Below are positions 38,688 through 46,941 of a stretch of 64,000 nt of DNA, one piece after another. The stretch spans positions 232,001-296,000 of the forward strand of contig JACKEP010000006.1 of the NCBI GenBank assembly GCA_020632915.1, read 5' to 3'. Position 1 is the first letter of the stretch. Each line of letters starts with the position of its first letter. The notes beneath the pieces are model-generated. The model had not been told where the DNA came from. It worked only from the letters and a program-made list of their open reading frames with translations, and searched no databases. This stretch comes from Alphaproteobacteria bacterium (GTDB lineage Bacteria; Myxococcota_A; UBA796; GCA-2862545). The position numbers and the translations under genes were made by a program.

Positions 38688-39509
38688 ATGCTCAACATCA
38701 GCCTGCGCGACCTCCTCGAGGCCGGCGTCCACTTCGGCCACCAGACCGGTCGCTGGAACCCCCGCATGCGCCCGTACATCTACGGTGCCAAGGACGGGAT
38801 CCACATCATCGACCTGCAGAAGACGGCCAAGGGCCTGGTCGACGCCGCGCGGTTCACCTCCGCCACCGTCGCCAGCGGCCGCCACATCCTGTTCGTCGGC
38901 ACCAAGCGCGCCGCCCGCGAGATCGTCTCCGAGGAGGCGCTGCGCTGCGGCATGTTCTACACCAACCACCGGTGGCTGGGCGGCACGCTCACCAACTGGC
39001 AGACGGTGAAGAAGTCCATCGAGCGCCTCATCAAGCTCGAGCACGCCCGCGACGAGGGCCGGTTCGACCTCCTCACCAAGAAGGAGGCCCTCGAGCTCAA
39101 CCGTGAGATCGAGAAGATGGACCGCACGCTCGGCGGCATCAAGGCCATGAAGGGCCTGCCCGCGGCGATGTTCGTCATCGACCCCAAGAAGGAGCACATC
39201 GCGATCAAGGAGGCCAACACGCTCGGCATCCCGGTCATCGCCCTGTGCGACACCAACTGCGATCCCGCCGGCATCGACTACGTCATCCCCGGCAACGACG
39301 ACGCGCTCAAGTCGGTGCGCCTGTTCACGGCCGCCGTGGCCGACGCCGTCATCGAGGGCCGCAACCTGTCGCAGAGCCGCGGCGGTGCGGGCCAGGGCGC
39401 CTACACCTCCGAGGGTGGCGGCGGCCGCGGTGACGACGACGTCGAGGTCGTCCGCGTGCACCGCGGGGCCGACGCCGAGGTCGAGTCCGACGGCGACGTC
39501 GACGCGTGA
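38688..39509 (+). CDS. rpsB: 30S ribosomal protein S2
   Basis: Small-subunit protein at the head-body junction of the ribosome. The 273 residues show the canonical start LNISLRDLLEAGVHFGHQT and the blocks NPRMRPYIYG, TNHRWLGGTLTNW and IPVIALCDTNCDP. The C-terminal 45 residues are Gly-rich then acidic (Asp/Glu/Val), longer than in E. coli S2 (241). The ATG at 38688 is chosen over the ATG at 38655 because it follows GAAGGA and matches the family N-terminus. tsf follows after 165 bases. Confidence 0.97.
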   Translation: MLNISLRDLLEAGVHFGHQTGRWNPRMRPYIYGAKDGIHIIDLQKTAKGLVDAARFTSATVASGRHILFVGTKRAAREIVSEEALRCGMFYTNHRWLGGTLTNWQTVKKSIERLIKLEHARDEGRFDLLTKKEALELNREIEKMDRTLGGIKAMKGLPAAMFVIDPKKEHIAIKEANTLGIPVIALCDTNCDPAGIDYVIPGNDDALKSVRLFTAAVADAVIEGRNLSQSRGGAGQGAYTSEGGGGRGDDDVEVVRVHRGADAEVESDGDVDA

Positions 39510-39514
39510 TCGTC

Positions 39515-39567
39515 GCGGGATCCCGCGGGGCCCCCGCGGGATCGCCGGCCTGGCCTTCCGGCCGGGC
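39515..39567 (+). repeat. Strong palindromes between rpsB and tsf
   Basis: Two hairpins follow each other. GATCCCGCGG (39519-39528) pairs with CCGCGGGATC (39534-39543) around a short GGCCC loop, and GCCGGCC (39544-39550) faces GGCCGGG (39560-39566). A further overlapping palindrome GCGGGATCCCGC lies at 39515-39526. There is no T tract. The element may act as an attenuator or processing site that sets the S2 to EF-Ts ratio; this is inference. Confidence 0.45.
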
Positions 39568-39674
39568 ACCAAGCAGGCGCCCTGCGCGCGTCGGGTGGGG
39601 AGACCCGCCCCGGTCGCGGCGCCACCCCCTCGCTGAATCGAATCGCTGAACCGAGATCCACCGGAGCACATCCC

Positions 39675-40319
39675 ATGTCGATGGAGCTGATCAAGGACCT
39701 GCGCGGCATGACCGGTGCAGGCGTCCTGGACTGCAAGAAGGCCCTGGCCGAGAACGGCAACGACCTCCAGGCCGCGGCCGACTGGCTGCGCGCCAAGGGC
39801 ATCGCCAACGCCGCCAAGAAGGCCGGCCGCATCGCCGCCGAGGGCCTCGTCGGCCACTACATCCACGACGGCGGCCGCATCGCGGTGCTCGTCGAGGTCA
39901 ACTGCGAGACCGACTTCGTCGCGCAGAACGAGGGCTTCCAGGACCTCGTCCGCGACCTCGCGATGCACATCGCGTCGGAGCGTCCGCTCTACGTCGACAA
40001 GGACGACGTCCCCGAGTCCGACGTCGAGGCCGAGCGCAAGGTGCAGCTCGAGCGCACGATGAACGAGGGCAAGCCCGCCGCCATCGCCGAGAAGATGGTC
40101 GAGGGCCGCATGCGCAAGTGGTTCGAGGAGGTCGTGCTCCTCGACCAGAAGTTCATCAAGGACGACAGCAAGACCATCCGCGACCTGATGACCGACGCGG
40201 TCTCCCGCATCGGCGAGAACATCAAGATCCGGCGCTTCGCCCGCTTCGAGGTGGGTGAGGGGTTGGAGAAGCGGTCCGAGGACTTCGCGGCCGAGGTCGC
40301 AGCGGCCGTCAAGGGCTGA
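39675..40319 (+). CDS. tsf: Translation elongation factor Ts
   Basis: Guanine-nucleotide exchange factor for EF-Tu. The 214 residues start with the UBA-type domain (LIKDLRGMTGAGVLDCKKAL), then the conserved core VEVNCETDFVAQNEGF. This is the short form typical of many deltaproteobacteria, lacking part of the C-terminal region present in the 283-residue E. coli protein. The order rpsB-tsf-pyrH-frr is the conserved bacterial one. A terminator follows directly. Confidence 0.97.
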   Translation: MSMELIKDLRGMTGAGVLDCKKALAENGNDLQAAADWLRAKGIANAAKKAGRIAAEGLVGHYIHDGGRIAVLVEVNCETDFVAQNEGFQDLVRDLAMHIASERPLYVDKDDVPESDVEAERKVQLERTMNEGKPAAIAEKMVEGRMRKWFEEVVLLDQKFIKDDSKTIRDLMTDAVSRIGENIKIRRFARFEVGEGLEKRSEDFAAEVAAAVKG

Positions 40320-40329
40320 CGGCGCTTCG

Positions 40330-40360
40330 AAGGCCGGCTCGTCGAGCCGGCCTTCTTCGT
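40330..40360 (+). terminator. Rho-independent-type terminator after tsf
   Basis: AAGGCCGGCTC (40330-40340) pairs perfectly with GAGCCGGCCTT (40344-40354) around a 3-base loop, followed by CTTCGT. It lies 11 bases after the tsf stop and separates rpsB-tsf from pyrH. Confidence 0.75.
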
Positions 40361-40449
40361 CTCGGGGCTCGTCCGGGGCGTCCCCGAGGCCACCGGCGCC
40401 AGCCGCCGCGGTACGACCCCGGTCCTCCCCTCCACGACCGAGGTCGCCC

Positions 40450-41190
40450 ATGTCCGCCGAAGCCCGCTACCAGCGCGTCCTGATCAAGCTGTCCGGCGAG
40501 ATGCTCGGCGGCACGGCCGGCGGGGGCATCGACCTCGACACGCTCAACCGGATGGCCGGCGAGATCGCCTCGGTCAGGAACCTGGGTGTGGAGACGGCCG
40601 TCATCATCGGCGGCGGCAACATCTTCCGTGGCATCGCGGGCGCCGCCGTCGGGATGGACCGCGCCAGCGCCGACGCGATGGGCATGCTCGCCACGATCAT
40701 CAACGGCCTCGCCCTGCAGGACGCCCTGGAGCGGCTCGGCTGCTACACGCGCGTGATGTCGGCGCTGCAGATGAACCAGGTGTGCGAGCCCTACATCCGG
40801 CGCCGCGCGCTGCGCCACATGGAGAAGGGCCGCGCCGTCATCCTCGCCGGCGGCACCGGCAACCCGTACTTCTCCACCGACACGGCAGCTGCGCTGCGCG
40901 GCGCCGAGATCCATGCCGACGTCATCGTCAAGGCCACCAAGGTCGACGGCGTCTACGACAAGGATCCGATGAAGTTCCCCGATGCCGTGCGCTTCGAGCG
41001 CCTCACCTACATGGACGTCCTCGGCCGGGGCCTCAAGGTGATGGACGCCACCGCCGTCAGCCTGTGCATGGACAACGAGCTGCCGATCGTGGTGTGCAAG
41101 CTCGACGAGCCCGGCCGCCTCGCGCGCGTCGTGTGCGGCGACCCCATCGGCACGCTGGTCACCACCGGTTCGGAGAGCGCCGGTCGCTGA
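40450..41190 (+). CDS. pyrH: Uridylate kinase
   Basis: Phosphorylates UMP to UDP in pyrimidine synthesis. The 246 residues show the amino-acid-kinase fold: IKLSGEMLGG at the start, VIIGGGNIFRG, DRASADAMGMLAT, ILAGGTGNPYFSTDTAAALR and the KATKVDGVYDKDP block. These are standard for bacterial PyrH. frr follows after 44 bases. Confidence 0.97.
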   Translation: MSAEARYQRVLIKLSGEMLGGTAGGGIDLDTLNRMAGEIASVRNLGVETAVIIGGGNIFRGIAGAAVGMDRASADAMGMLATIINGLALQDALERLGCYTRVMSALQMNQVCEPYIRRRALRHMEKGRAVILAGGTGNPYFSTDTAAALRGAEIHADVIVKATKVDGVYDKDPMKFPDAVRFERLTYMDVLGRGLKVMDATAVSLCMDNELPIVVCKLDEPGRLARVVCGDPIGTLVTTGSESAGR

Positions 41191-41234
41191 TCGGTGCCGG
41201 TCGGCGCGTTACGCCCCGGCGGCGTGGAGGAAGC

Positions 41235-41795
41235 ATGGACGAGTACCTGGACGCAGCCGAAGACGACATGAAGGCCGCGGTCGACCACCTCGGGCGCGAG
41301 CTGCTCAAGGTGCGCACGGGCCGCGCCACGCCCAAGCTCCTCGACAGCGTCGTCGTCGAGGTCCAGTCCTACGGCGCGAGCATGCCGCTCAACCAGCTGG
41401 CCACCATCCAGGCGGCCGATGCGCGGCTGCTCACGGTCACCCCGTGGGACAAGTCCACCATCTCCGACATCGAGCGCGGCATCATCGCGGCCGGCCTCGG
41501 GCTCAACCCGTCGAACGACGGCCAGATCGTGCGTGTCCCGGTGCCGGCGCTCACGGCCGACCGCCGAAGCCAGCTCGTGCGCACGGTCAAGCAGCTCGGC
41601 GAGGACGCCAAGGTGGCCATCCGCCACGTGCGCCGCGAGTACAACGACACGTTCCGCGACGCGCAGAAGGACGGCGACATCTCCGAGGACGACCTGCACC
41701 GCTACCTGGGACGCATCCAGGATCTGACCGACGCCTACGTCAAGCGCTCGGACGACGCGGTCGATGCCAAGGAGCAAGAGGTCCTCGAGGTCTGA
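41235..41795 (+). CDS. frr: Ribosome recycling factor
   Basis: Splits post-termination ribosomes together with EF-G. The 186 residues match the family length. Signature blocks are LLKVRTGRATPKLLDSV, PLNQLATI, TVTPWDKS, GLNPSNDGQIVRVPVP and the C-terminal DAKEQEVLEV. The ATG at 41235 follows GGAGGA. uppS begins on the base after its stop. Confidence 0.97.
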   Translation: MDEYLDAAEDDMKAAVDHLGRELLKVRTGRATPKLLDSVVVEVQSYGASMPLNQLATIQAADARLLTVTPWDKSTISDIERGIIAAGLGLNPSNDGQIVRVPVPALTADRRSQLVRTVKQLGEDAKVAIRHVRREYNDTFRDAQKDGDISEDDLHRYLGRIQDLTDAYVKRSDDAVDAKEQEVLEV

Positions 41796-42539
41796 ATGCC
41801 CGACGCCCCCTACGACGGACCGGTGCCACGGCACGTCGCCATCATCATGGATGGCAACGGGCGCTGGGCCCGGAACCGGGGACTGCCACGCACCGCGGGC
41901 CACGAGGCCGGCGCGGAGTCCGTGCGCGAGGTGGTGCGGGCCTGTGGCGAGCTGGGCGTCGACGTGCTCACGCTCTACAGCTTCTCCACCGAGAACTGGA
42001 GTCGGCCCGAGGACGAGGTCAACGCGCTCATGGGCCTGCTCGAGCGCTACCTGCGCGACGAGACGAGCGATCTGCTCCACAACAACGTGCGCCTGCGCGG
42101 CATCGGCGAGCTCGACCAGCTGCCCGAGCACGTCCGCACGCTGCTCGCGGCCGGTGAGATGGTCACCCGCGACAACACCGGCATGGAGCTGTTGCTGGCG
42201 CTGTCCTACGGCGGACGGGCCGAGCTGGTGCGCGCCATCCGGGAGCTGGCCACCGAGGCGCGCGACGGCACGCTCGACGTCGACGCCATCGACGAGGGCC
42301 TCGTCGCGTCCCGGCTCTACACCGCGGGCCTGCCCGACCCCGACCTGCTGATCCGCACCAGCGGCGATCTGCGCGTGTCCAACTTCCTCCTCTGGCAGAT
42401 CGCCTACGCCGAGCTGTACGTCACCCCCGTGCCCTGGCCCGAGTTCCGGCGCCCCCACCTGCTCGAGGCGTTCGAGGCCTACGCCGCGCGCGAGCGTCGC
42501 TTCGGCCACACGGGCGACCAGGTCAAGGATCCCGCGTGA
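41796..42539 (+). CDS. uppS: Undecaprenyl diphosphate synthase
   Basis: Cis-prenyltransferase that makes the C55 lipid carrier for cell-wall synthesis. The 247 residues carry HVAIIMDGNGRWA (catalytic Asp and Gly-Asn-Gly), FSTENWSRP, the SYGGRAEL block and the terminal DLLIRTSGDLRVSNFLLWQ, all diagnostic. It directly abuts frr and overlaps cdsA by 4 bases. Confidence 0.96.
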   Translation: MPDAPYDGPVPRHVAIIMDGNGRWARNRGLPRTAGHEAGAESVREVVRACGELGVDVLTLYSFSTENWSRPEDEVNALMGLLERYLRDETSDLLHNNVRLRGIGELDQLPEHVRTLLAAGEMVTRDNTGMELLLALSYGGRAELVRAIRELATEARDGTLDVDAIDEGLVASRLYTAGLPDPDLLIRTSGDLRVSNFLLWQIAYAELYVTPVPWPEFRRPHLLEAFEAYAARERRFGHTGDQVKDPA

Positions 42540-43342
42540 CGTCCACCCGCATCGCGGCAGCGGTCGTCGGCCTCGCGGTCCTGCTCCCGGCGCTCTTCCT
42601 CGGCGGGGTCGTCGCGGTCTACGCGATCGTGGCGCTGGTCATGCTCGTGTCGCTCGACGAGTACAGCCGCATGGCGTTTCCCGACGACCAGCGCGTCGCC
42701 TTCGTGTGGCTGCTGCTCGGGTGCGTGGCGCTGGCCACCGCGCAGATCGCGTGGGGCGACGCGCGGGCGGCCGCCACGGGGATGGTGGTGGCGATGGCCA
42801 CGTCGGTGTTCGTGACGCTGCGGACGGGGGACGACCTCGAACACACCGTGCGCGGGCTCGGTCGGTACGCGCTCGGGCTGGTGTGGATCGGGGTGATGCT
42901 GCCGGTGCTCGTCCGCCTGCGCCTGTGGGAGCACGGCGTGGCGTGGGTGATGCTCGTGCTCGTCGTGTCGTGGTTCAACGACACCGGGGCCTACTTCAGC
43001 GGGCGCGCCTTCGGGCGCCACAAGCTGGCTCCGGTCGTCAGCCCCAAGAAGACCTGGGAGGGCCTGGCCGGTGGCGGGCTGGCCGCGGTGGGGGGCGTGT
43101 TCCTGCTCCGCGCGGTCGCGCTGTCCGAGCTGACGATGTCGGATGCCGTCGCGATCGGTGTCCTGGGGGCGGCGGCCGGCGTTATGGGCGATCTGGCCGA
43201 GTCGCTGCTCAAGCGCGCGTTTCACGTCAAGGACTCCGGATGGATCATGCCCGGCCACGGTGGCCTGCTCGACCGCATCGACTCGGTGCTCTTCGTGGCG
43301 CCCACGGTCTGGGCCTACATGGTGCTCGTGCACGGGGCGTGA
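42536..43342 (+). CDS. cdsA: Phosphatidate cytidylyltransferase
   Basis: Makes CDP-diacylglycerol for phospholipid synthesis. The 268 residues are strongly hydrophobic with about seven to eight membrane segments. The CDP-alcohol signature is near the C-terminus (MGDLAESLLKRAFHVKDSG then PGHGGLLDRIDS), and the middle block is NDTGAYFSGRAFGRHKL. The GTG at 42536 overlaps uppS. dxr is absent between this gene and rseP, unlike in many proteobacteria. Confidence 0.94.
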   Translation: MTSTRIAAAVVGLAVLLPALFLGGVVAVYAIVALVMLVSLDEYSRMAFPDDQRVAFVWLLLGCVALATAQIAWGDARAAATGMVVAMATSVFVTLRTGDDLEHTVRGLGRYALGLVWIGVMLPVLVRLRLWEHGVAWVMLVLVVSWFNDTGAYFSGRAFGRHKLAPVVSPKKTWEGLAGGGLAAVGGVFLLRAVALSELTMSDAVAIGVLGAAAGVMGDLAESLLKRAFHVKDSGWIMPGHGGLLDRIDSVLFVAPTVWAYMVLVHGA

Positions 43343-43352
43343 GAGGGGGCGG

Positions 43353-45080
43353 ATGCTGCTCGACCTGCTGACGATGGTGCCCGCCGCGGTCGTGATGATC
43401 GGCGTGCTGGTGTTCGTCCACGAGGCCGGGCACTTCGTCGCGGCGAAGATCTTCGGCGTGGGCGTGCCCGTGTTCTCGATCGGGATGGGCGCGCGCCTGT
43501 TCGGCTTCGAGTGGCGGGGCACCGACTACCGCGTCAGCGCCGTGCCGATCGGCGGCTACGTCCTGATGTCGGGGGCCGATCCGTTCGGTGAGGAGGACGT
43601 CTCGCAGCACGTCCCGCCCGACGAGGACTTCATGCGCAAGCCCGTGTGGCAGCGCCTGATCATCATGGCGGCGGGCCCCGGGGTGAACCTGGCGCTGCCG
43701 TTCGTGCTGTTCACGGTGCTGCTCATGGCGGGCCGCCCGGACTGGAACAGCCGGGTGGGCACCATCGCGCCGGGCTCGGTCCTGGCCGAGGCAGGCGTGC
43801 GCACCGGCGACGCGATCACGTCGGTCGACGGCGCGCCGGTCGTGATCTGGCGCGACGTCCTCGATCGCCTGGAAGCGCGGCTCGGGACCGACGGCGACGT
43901 GGCGCTCACGCTGTCGCGGGACGGTGCGGAGCAGACCGTGTCCTTCCCTGCCAGCGCCCTGACGGTCACCACCCACGACGACCTCGACGCCCACGCGCTC
44001 GGCGTCGTCACCGGTGACGTGCCGCTGTACCCGTCCACCCGGCTGGAGCCGGTGTACTTCACGAGCCGCGTGGGGGTGGAGTCGCCCGACGCCCCCGCCG
44101 CGCGGGCCGGGGTGCGCACGGGCGACCTGATCACGGCCGTGGACGGCGTCGACGTCGATCGCTGGGACGCCCTGTCCGCCGCGCTCGGCACCGGCGGCAC
44201 CCACACGGTGGCCGTCGATCGCCTGGTCGACGCCACCACGAAGCCCCCCCGCATCGATCACCTCACCTTCGAGCTGTCCCTCGACGGCGCCCCCTACGCG
44301 CCGCCCGTCGACGACCACGCCGATGCCTGGGGCCTCGCGCCCGCCGCGCTGTTCGCCAACCGCATCGAGCCCGGCTCGCCCGCCGAGGCCGCCGGCGTTC
44401 GGTCCGGCGACCGGTTCGTCGCCGTCGACGGCACGCCCGTGCGGTCGTTCAACCACCTCATCGATCTCGTCGCCCGCACCACCGTGGGCCGGTCCGACGC
44501 CCGTCCGCTCGACCTGGAGCTGGTGCGCGACGGGCAGGCCCGCACGGTCACGATCACGCCCGACGTGATGGTGATCACCGGCGAGGCCTACAGCCGGCCG
44601 ATCATCGGCGCGGCCACGTTCCCCGGCACCATCCGGCCCATCGACGAGGCCCGCAAGTACTGGTCGCTGACGGCGGCAGTGCCCCAGGCCGCGCGCGAGA
44701 GCGTCGAGGCGCTGCGGTCCACGATCTCCATCCTGCGCAACATCGCCACGAACAAGGCCAAGGCGTCCGACAACGTCGGCGGCCCCGTGTCGATCATGCT
44801 GGTCGCCGGCACCGTGGCCAAGGCGGGGGTCTTCCAGTTCGCCACCACCATCGGGATGATCAGCGTCAGCATCGGCGTGATCAACCTGCTGCCGATCCCG
44901 GTGCTCGATGGCGGCCAGATCCTGTTCTACCTGGTGGAGGCCGTCCGCGGCCGCGCGCTGTCGCTCGAGCTGCGGGAGCGCGTGCAGATGGTCGGCGTCG
45001 TCGCGCTGATGATCGCGCTCGTGCTGGTCACCTACAACGACATCGCGCGCGCCGTGTCGTACTACTTCGCGAGCTCGTAG
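43353..45080 (+). CDS. rseP: Site-2 protease RseP, with three PDZ domains
   Basis: Intramembrane zinc metalloprotease for regulated proteolysis, including anti-sigma factors and signal-peptide remnants. The 575 residues contain the catalytic HEAGH (His23, Glu24, His27) in the first helix and the LDGG motif (Asp519) in the last region, with membrane helices at both ends. The periplasmic part holds three PDZ-like modules, at about 140-190, 243-300 and 335-395, each with a GVRTGD or GVRSGD core. E. coli RseP has two and is about 450 residues long. The tsaB start abuts the stop. Confidence 0.93.
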   Translation: MLLDLLTMVPAAVVMIGVLVFVHEAGHFVAAKIFGVGVPVFSIGMGARLFGFEWRGTDYRVSAVPIGGYVLMSGADPFGEEDVSQHVPPDEDFMRKPVWQRLIIMAAGPGVNLALPFVLFTVLLMAGRPDWNSRVGTIAPGSVLAEAGVRTGDAITSVDGAPVVIWRDVLDRLEARLGTDGDVALTLSRDGAEQTVSFPASALTVTTHDDLDAHALGVVTGDVPLYPSTRLEPVYFTSRVGVESPDAPAARAGVRTGDLITAVDGVDVDRWDALSAALGTGGTHTVAVDRLVDATTKPPRIDHLTFELSLDGAPYAPPVDDHADAWGLAPAALFANRIEPGSPAEAAGVRSGDRFVAVDGTPVRSFNHLIDLVARTTVGRSDARPLDLELVRDGQARTVTITPDVMVITGEAYSRPIIGAATFPGTIRPIDEARKYWSLTAAVPQAARESVEALRSTISILRNIATNKAKASDNVGGPVSIMLVAGTVAKAGVFQFATTIGMISVSIGVINLLPIPVLDGGQILFYLVEAVRGRALSLELRERVQMVGVVALMIALVLVTYNDIARAVSYYFASS

Positions 45081-45728
45081 GTGCGGGTGCTGGCGATCGA
45101 CACCGCCGGGCCCGTCGTGGGCGTGGCGCTCGCGGTCGACGACGAGGTCACCCTGCGCACCGAGCGCGTCACGCGCGGCGCCGAGGGCCTGCTGTTGCCG
45201 TGGGCCCAGGAGCTCTGCGCCGAGGCGGGCACATCGATCGGCGCGCTCGACGGCGTCGCCGTCACCGTCGGGCCGGGCACGTTCACGGGCCTGCGCGTCG
45301 GGCTTGCCACGGCGGCGGGGCTCGCGGCCGCGCGCGGCGTGCCGCTGTGGACGACCGGCAGCCTCGTCTCCCGGATCGCCCGGGTGGGGTCGACGCAGCC
45401 GGTGCTCGGCCTTCTCGACGCGCGCAAGGCGCGGGTCTACGGGCAGTGGGGCCTCGACGGCGCGCCGGCCGACGTCCCGCCGGAGGAGGCGCTGGCGTGG
45501 GCGTCGGCACCGTTCACGGCCACGGGGGAGGGGGCGATCGTCTACGCCGCGCTCGTCGAGGCGGCCGGCGGGGTGGTCGCGCCCGAGCCGGACCACCCCG
45601 CGGTGGATACACTGGCGCGCCTGGCGGTCGTGGGCCTGCGCCAGGGACAGGGACAGCGTGCCGTCGACGTGCGTCCCGTCTACGTGCGTCCCCCGGACGC
45701 CAAGCCGTCCCACAAAGGGAGGATCTAG
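45081..45728 (+). CDS. tsaB: tRNA threonylcarbamoyladenosine biosynthesis protein TsaB
   Basis: Non-catalytic ASKHA-fold partner of TsaD in t6A synthesis. The 215 residues begin VLAIDTAG and carry the VTVGPGTFTGLRVGLATAAGLA block that is diagnostic for TsaB. The C-terminal half is shorter and more variable, as usual. The GTG at 45081 abuts the rseP stop, and the next gene starts on the base after this stop. Confidence 0.92.
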   Translation: MRVLAIDTAGPVVGVALAVDDEVTLRTERVTRGAEGLLLPWAQELCAEAGTSIGALDGVAVTVGPGTFTGLRVGLATAAGLAAARGVPLWTTGSLVSRIARVGSTQPVLGLLDARKARVYGQWGLDGAPADVPPEEALAWASAPFTATGEGAIVYAALVEAAGGVVAPEPDHPAVDTLARLAVVGLRQGQGQRAVDVRPVYVRPPDAKPSHKGRI

Positions 45729-46784
45729 GTGGGCAAGGACGTCACCGTCGGCATCGCCGGCGCCACCGGCGCGCTCGGCCAGGAGCTACTGTCCGTGCTC
45801 GACGACGCACCCTGGCGTCCCGAGCGCGTCGTCGCGCTGGCGCGTGCCACCACCACGGCGCCGTCCGTGGCCTACGGCGCCGACAGCCTGCCCGTCGACG
45901 ATCTCGCCACCGCCGACCTCGGCAGCCTCGACGCCTTGTTCGTGGCCGTGCCCCGCGACGTCGCCGGGCCGCTGGTCGACCGGGCCGCAGCGGCGGGGGT
46001 GCCGGTGATCGACCTGTCGGGCAGCCAGTCCGAGCGGCTCGACGTCCCCCTCGTGTTGCCGTGGCTCGGCGTCGACGCCCTCGACCTCGAGCGGGCCCGT
46101 GACGTCGTCGCGATCCCGTCGGGTCCGACCCTGCTGCTGGCGTCGGTGCTCGGGCCGCTGCGGCGGGCCGGCTACGACGAGCCCGCCGACGCCACGGTGA
46201 TGTTGCCGGCCGCGAGCTGGGGCCGCGACGCGATCGACGAGCTCTCGCGCCAGGTCGTCGCGATGTTCAACAGTGGCGTGCCCCCCCGCAAGGTGTTCCC
46301 GCACGGGCTCGCGTTCGACCTGCTGCCGCAGGTCGGCGTCCCGGGCGCCACGGGCTGGACGGCCGACGAGGTGCGCACCACGCTCGAGCTCGCCCGGCTC
46401 ACCGAGGCGCGGTGCGACGTCACCCTCGTGGCAGCGCCGCTGTTCAGCGGCCTGTCCGCCACGCTGCGCATGGAGCTGGAGGCCGACACGCCGCCCGAGG
46501 ATCTCGCGCGCGTGCTCCAGGAGGCCGGCGTGGCGGTCGCCGACCACGCCGACCTGCGTCGGTTGCCGCGCCCGCGGCGCGTCGAGGGTGTCGCCGGCGT
46601 GCAGGTCGCCCGCATCCGCCGCACGCTCGACGGACGCGCGGCCCACCTCTGGCTGGCCGTCGATGGCCTGCGCGCGGCCGCCGTGGCGGCGGTCGGCGTG
46701 GCGGCGGTGCTGCTCCGTCAGCAGCACCCCGACGAGGTGTGGCGTGCCGAGCCTGCCGGCGACATGGACGAGGACGACGCGTGA
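45729..46784 (+). CDS. Aspartate-semialdehyde dehydrogenase-like protein lacking catalytic Cys and His
   Basis: 351 residues with the Asd fold: the Rossmann start VGIAGATGALGQELL and the family domain order through about residue 335. The active-site segment that normally reads NPNCST is IPSGPT, with Gly132 in place of the catalytic Cys. The segment around the catalytic His (normally GHS) is SGLSAT, with Leu242 in place of His. It therefore cannot act as a normal dehydrogenase and resembles the Usg-1 type of paralog, whose function is unknown. Base use and strand match its neighbours, so it looks long-established. The C-terminus ends in an acidic tail. Confidence 0.8.
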   Translation: MGKDVTVGIAGATGALGQELLSVLDDAPWRPERVVALARATTTAPSVAYGADSLPVDDLATADLGSLDALFVAVPRDVAGPLVDRAAAAGVPVIDLSGSQSERLDVPLVLPWLGVDALDLERARDVVAIPSGPTLLLASVLGPLRRAGYDEPADATVMLPAASWGRDAIDELSRQVVAMFNSGVPPRKVFPHGLAFDLLPQVGVPGATGWTADEVRTTLELARLTEARCDVTLVAAPLFSGLSATLRMELEADTPPEDLARVLQEAGVAVADHADLRRLPRPRRVEGVAGVQVARIRRTLDGRAAHLWLAVDGLRAAAVAAVGVAAVLLRQQHPDEVWRAEPAGDMDEDDA

Positions 46785-46796
46785 GGCCGTGCTGCC

Positions 46797-46849
46797 TGAC
46801 ACATTGTCAGCGCCCACGGGCGGGTCGCCACGCGGTTGACAGCTTGTCA
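46797..46849. promoter_or_regulatory. Twin operator-like dyads upstream of the gene at 46942
   Basis: TGACA-CAT-TGTCA at 46797-46809 and TGACA-GCT-TGTCA at 46837-46849 are two copies of the same 5-3-5 inverted repeat, 40 bases apart centre to centre, close to four helical turns. The second overlaps a TTGACA (46836-46841) that could be a -35 box. The layout suggests cooperative binding by a dimeric regulator; which one is unknown. Confidence 0.5.
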
Positions 46850-46873
46850 CCGCACGGGTGTCCCGGTGCGGCA

Positions 46874-46896
46874 GAAAGCCGGCTTTCCCTGGGAAA
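46874..46896. repeat. Overlapping palindromes between the dyads and the gene start
   Basis: GAAAGCCGGCTTTC (46874-46887) is a perfect 14-base palindrome, and TTTCCC-T-GGGAAA (46884-46896) overlaps its end. They lie between the twin dyads and the GTG at 46942. A terminator for the upstream operon or another protein-binding site are both possible. Confidence 0.4.
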
Positions 46897-46941
46897 CGTG
46901 CGTCGTGGCACGCGGGTTGCTAACGAGGGTGCGGTCCACGA

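Noticed and set aside
45729..46784. Functional aspartate-semialdehyde dehydrogenase (asd)
   Set aside because: Both the catalytic Cys and the catalytic His are replaced, so the gene symbol was not used.
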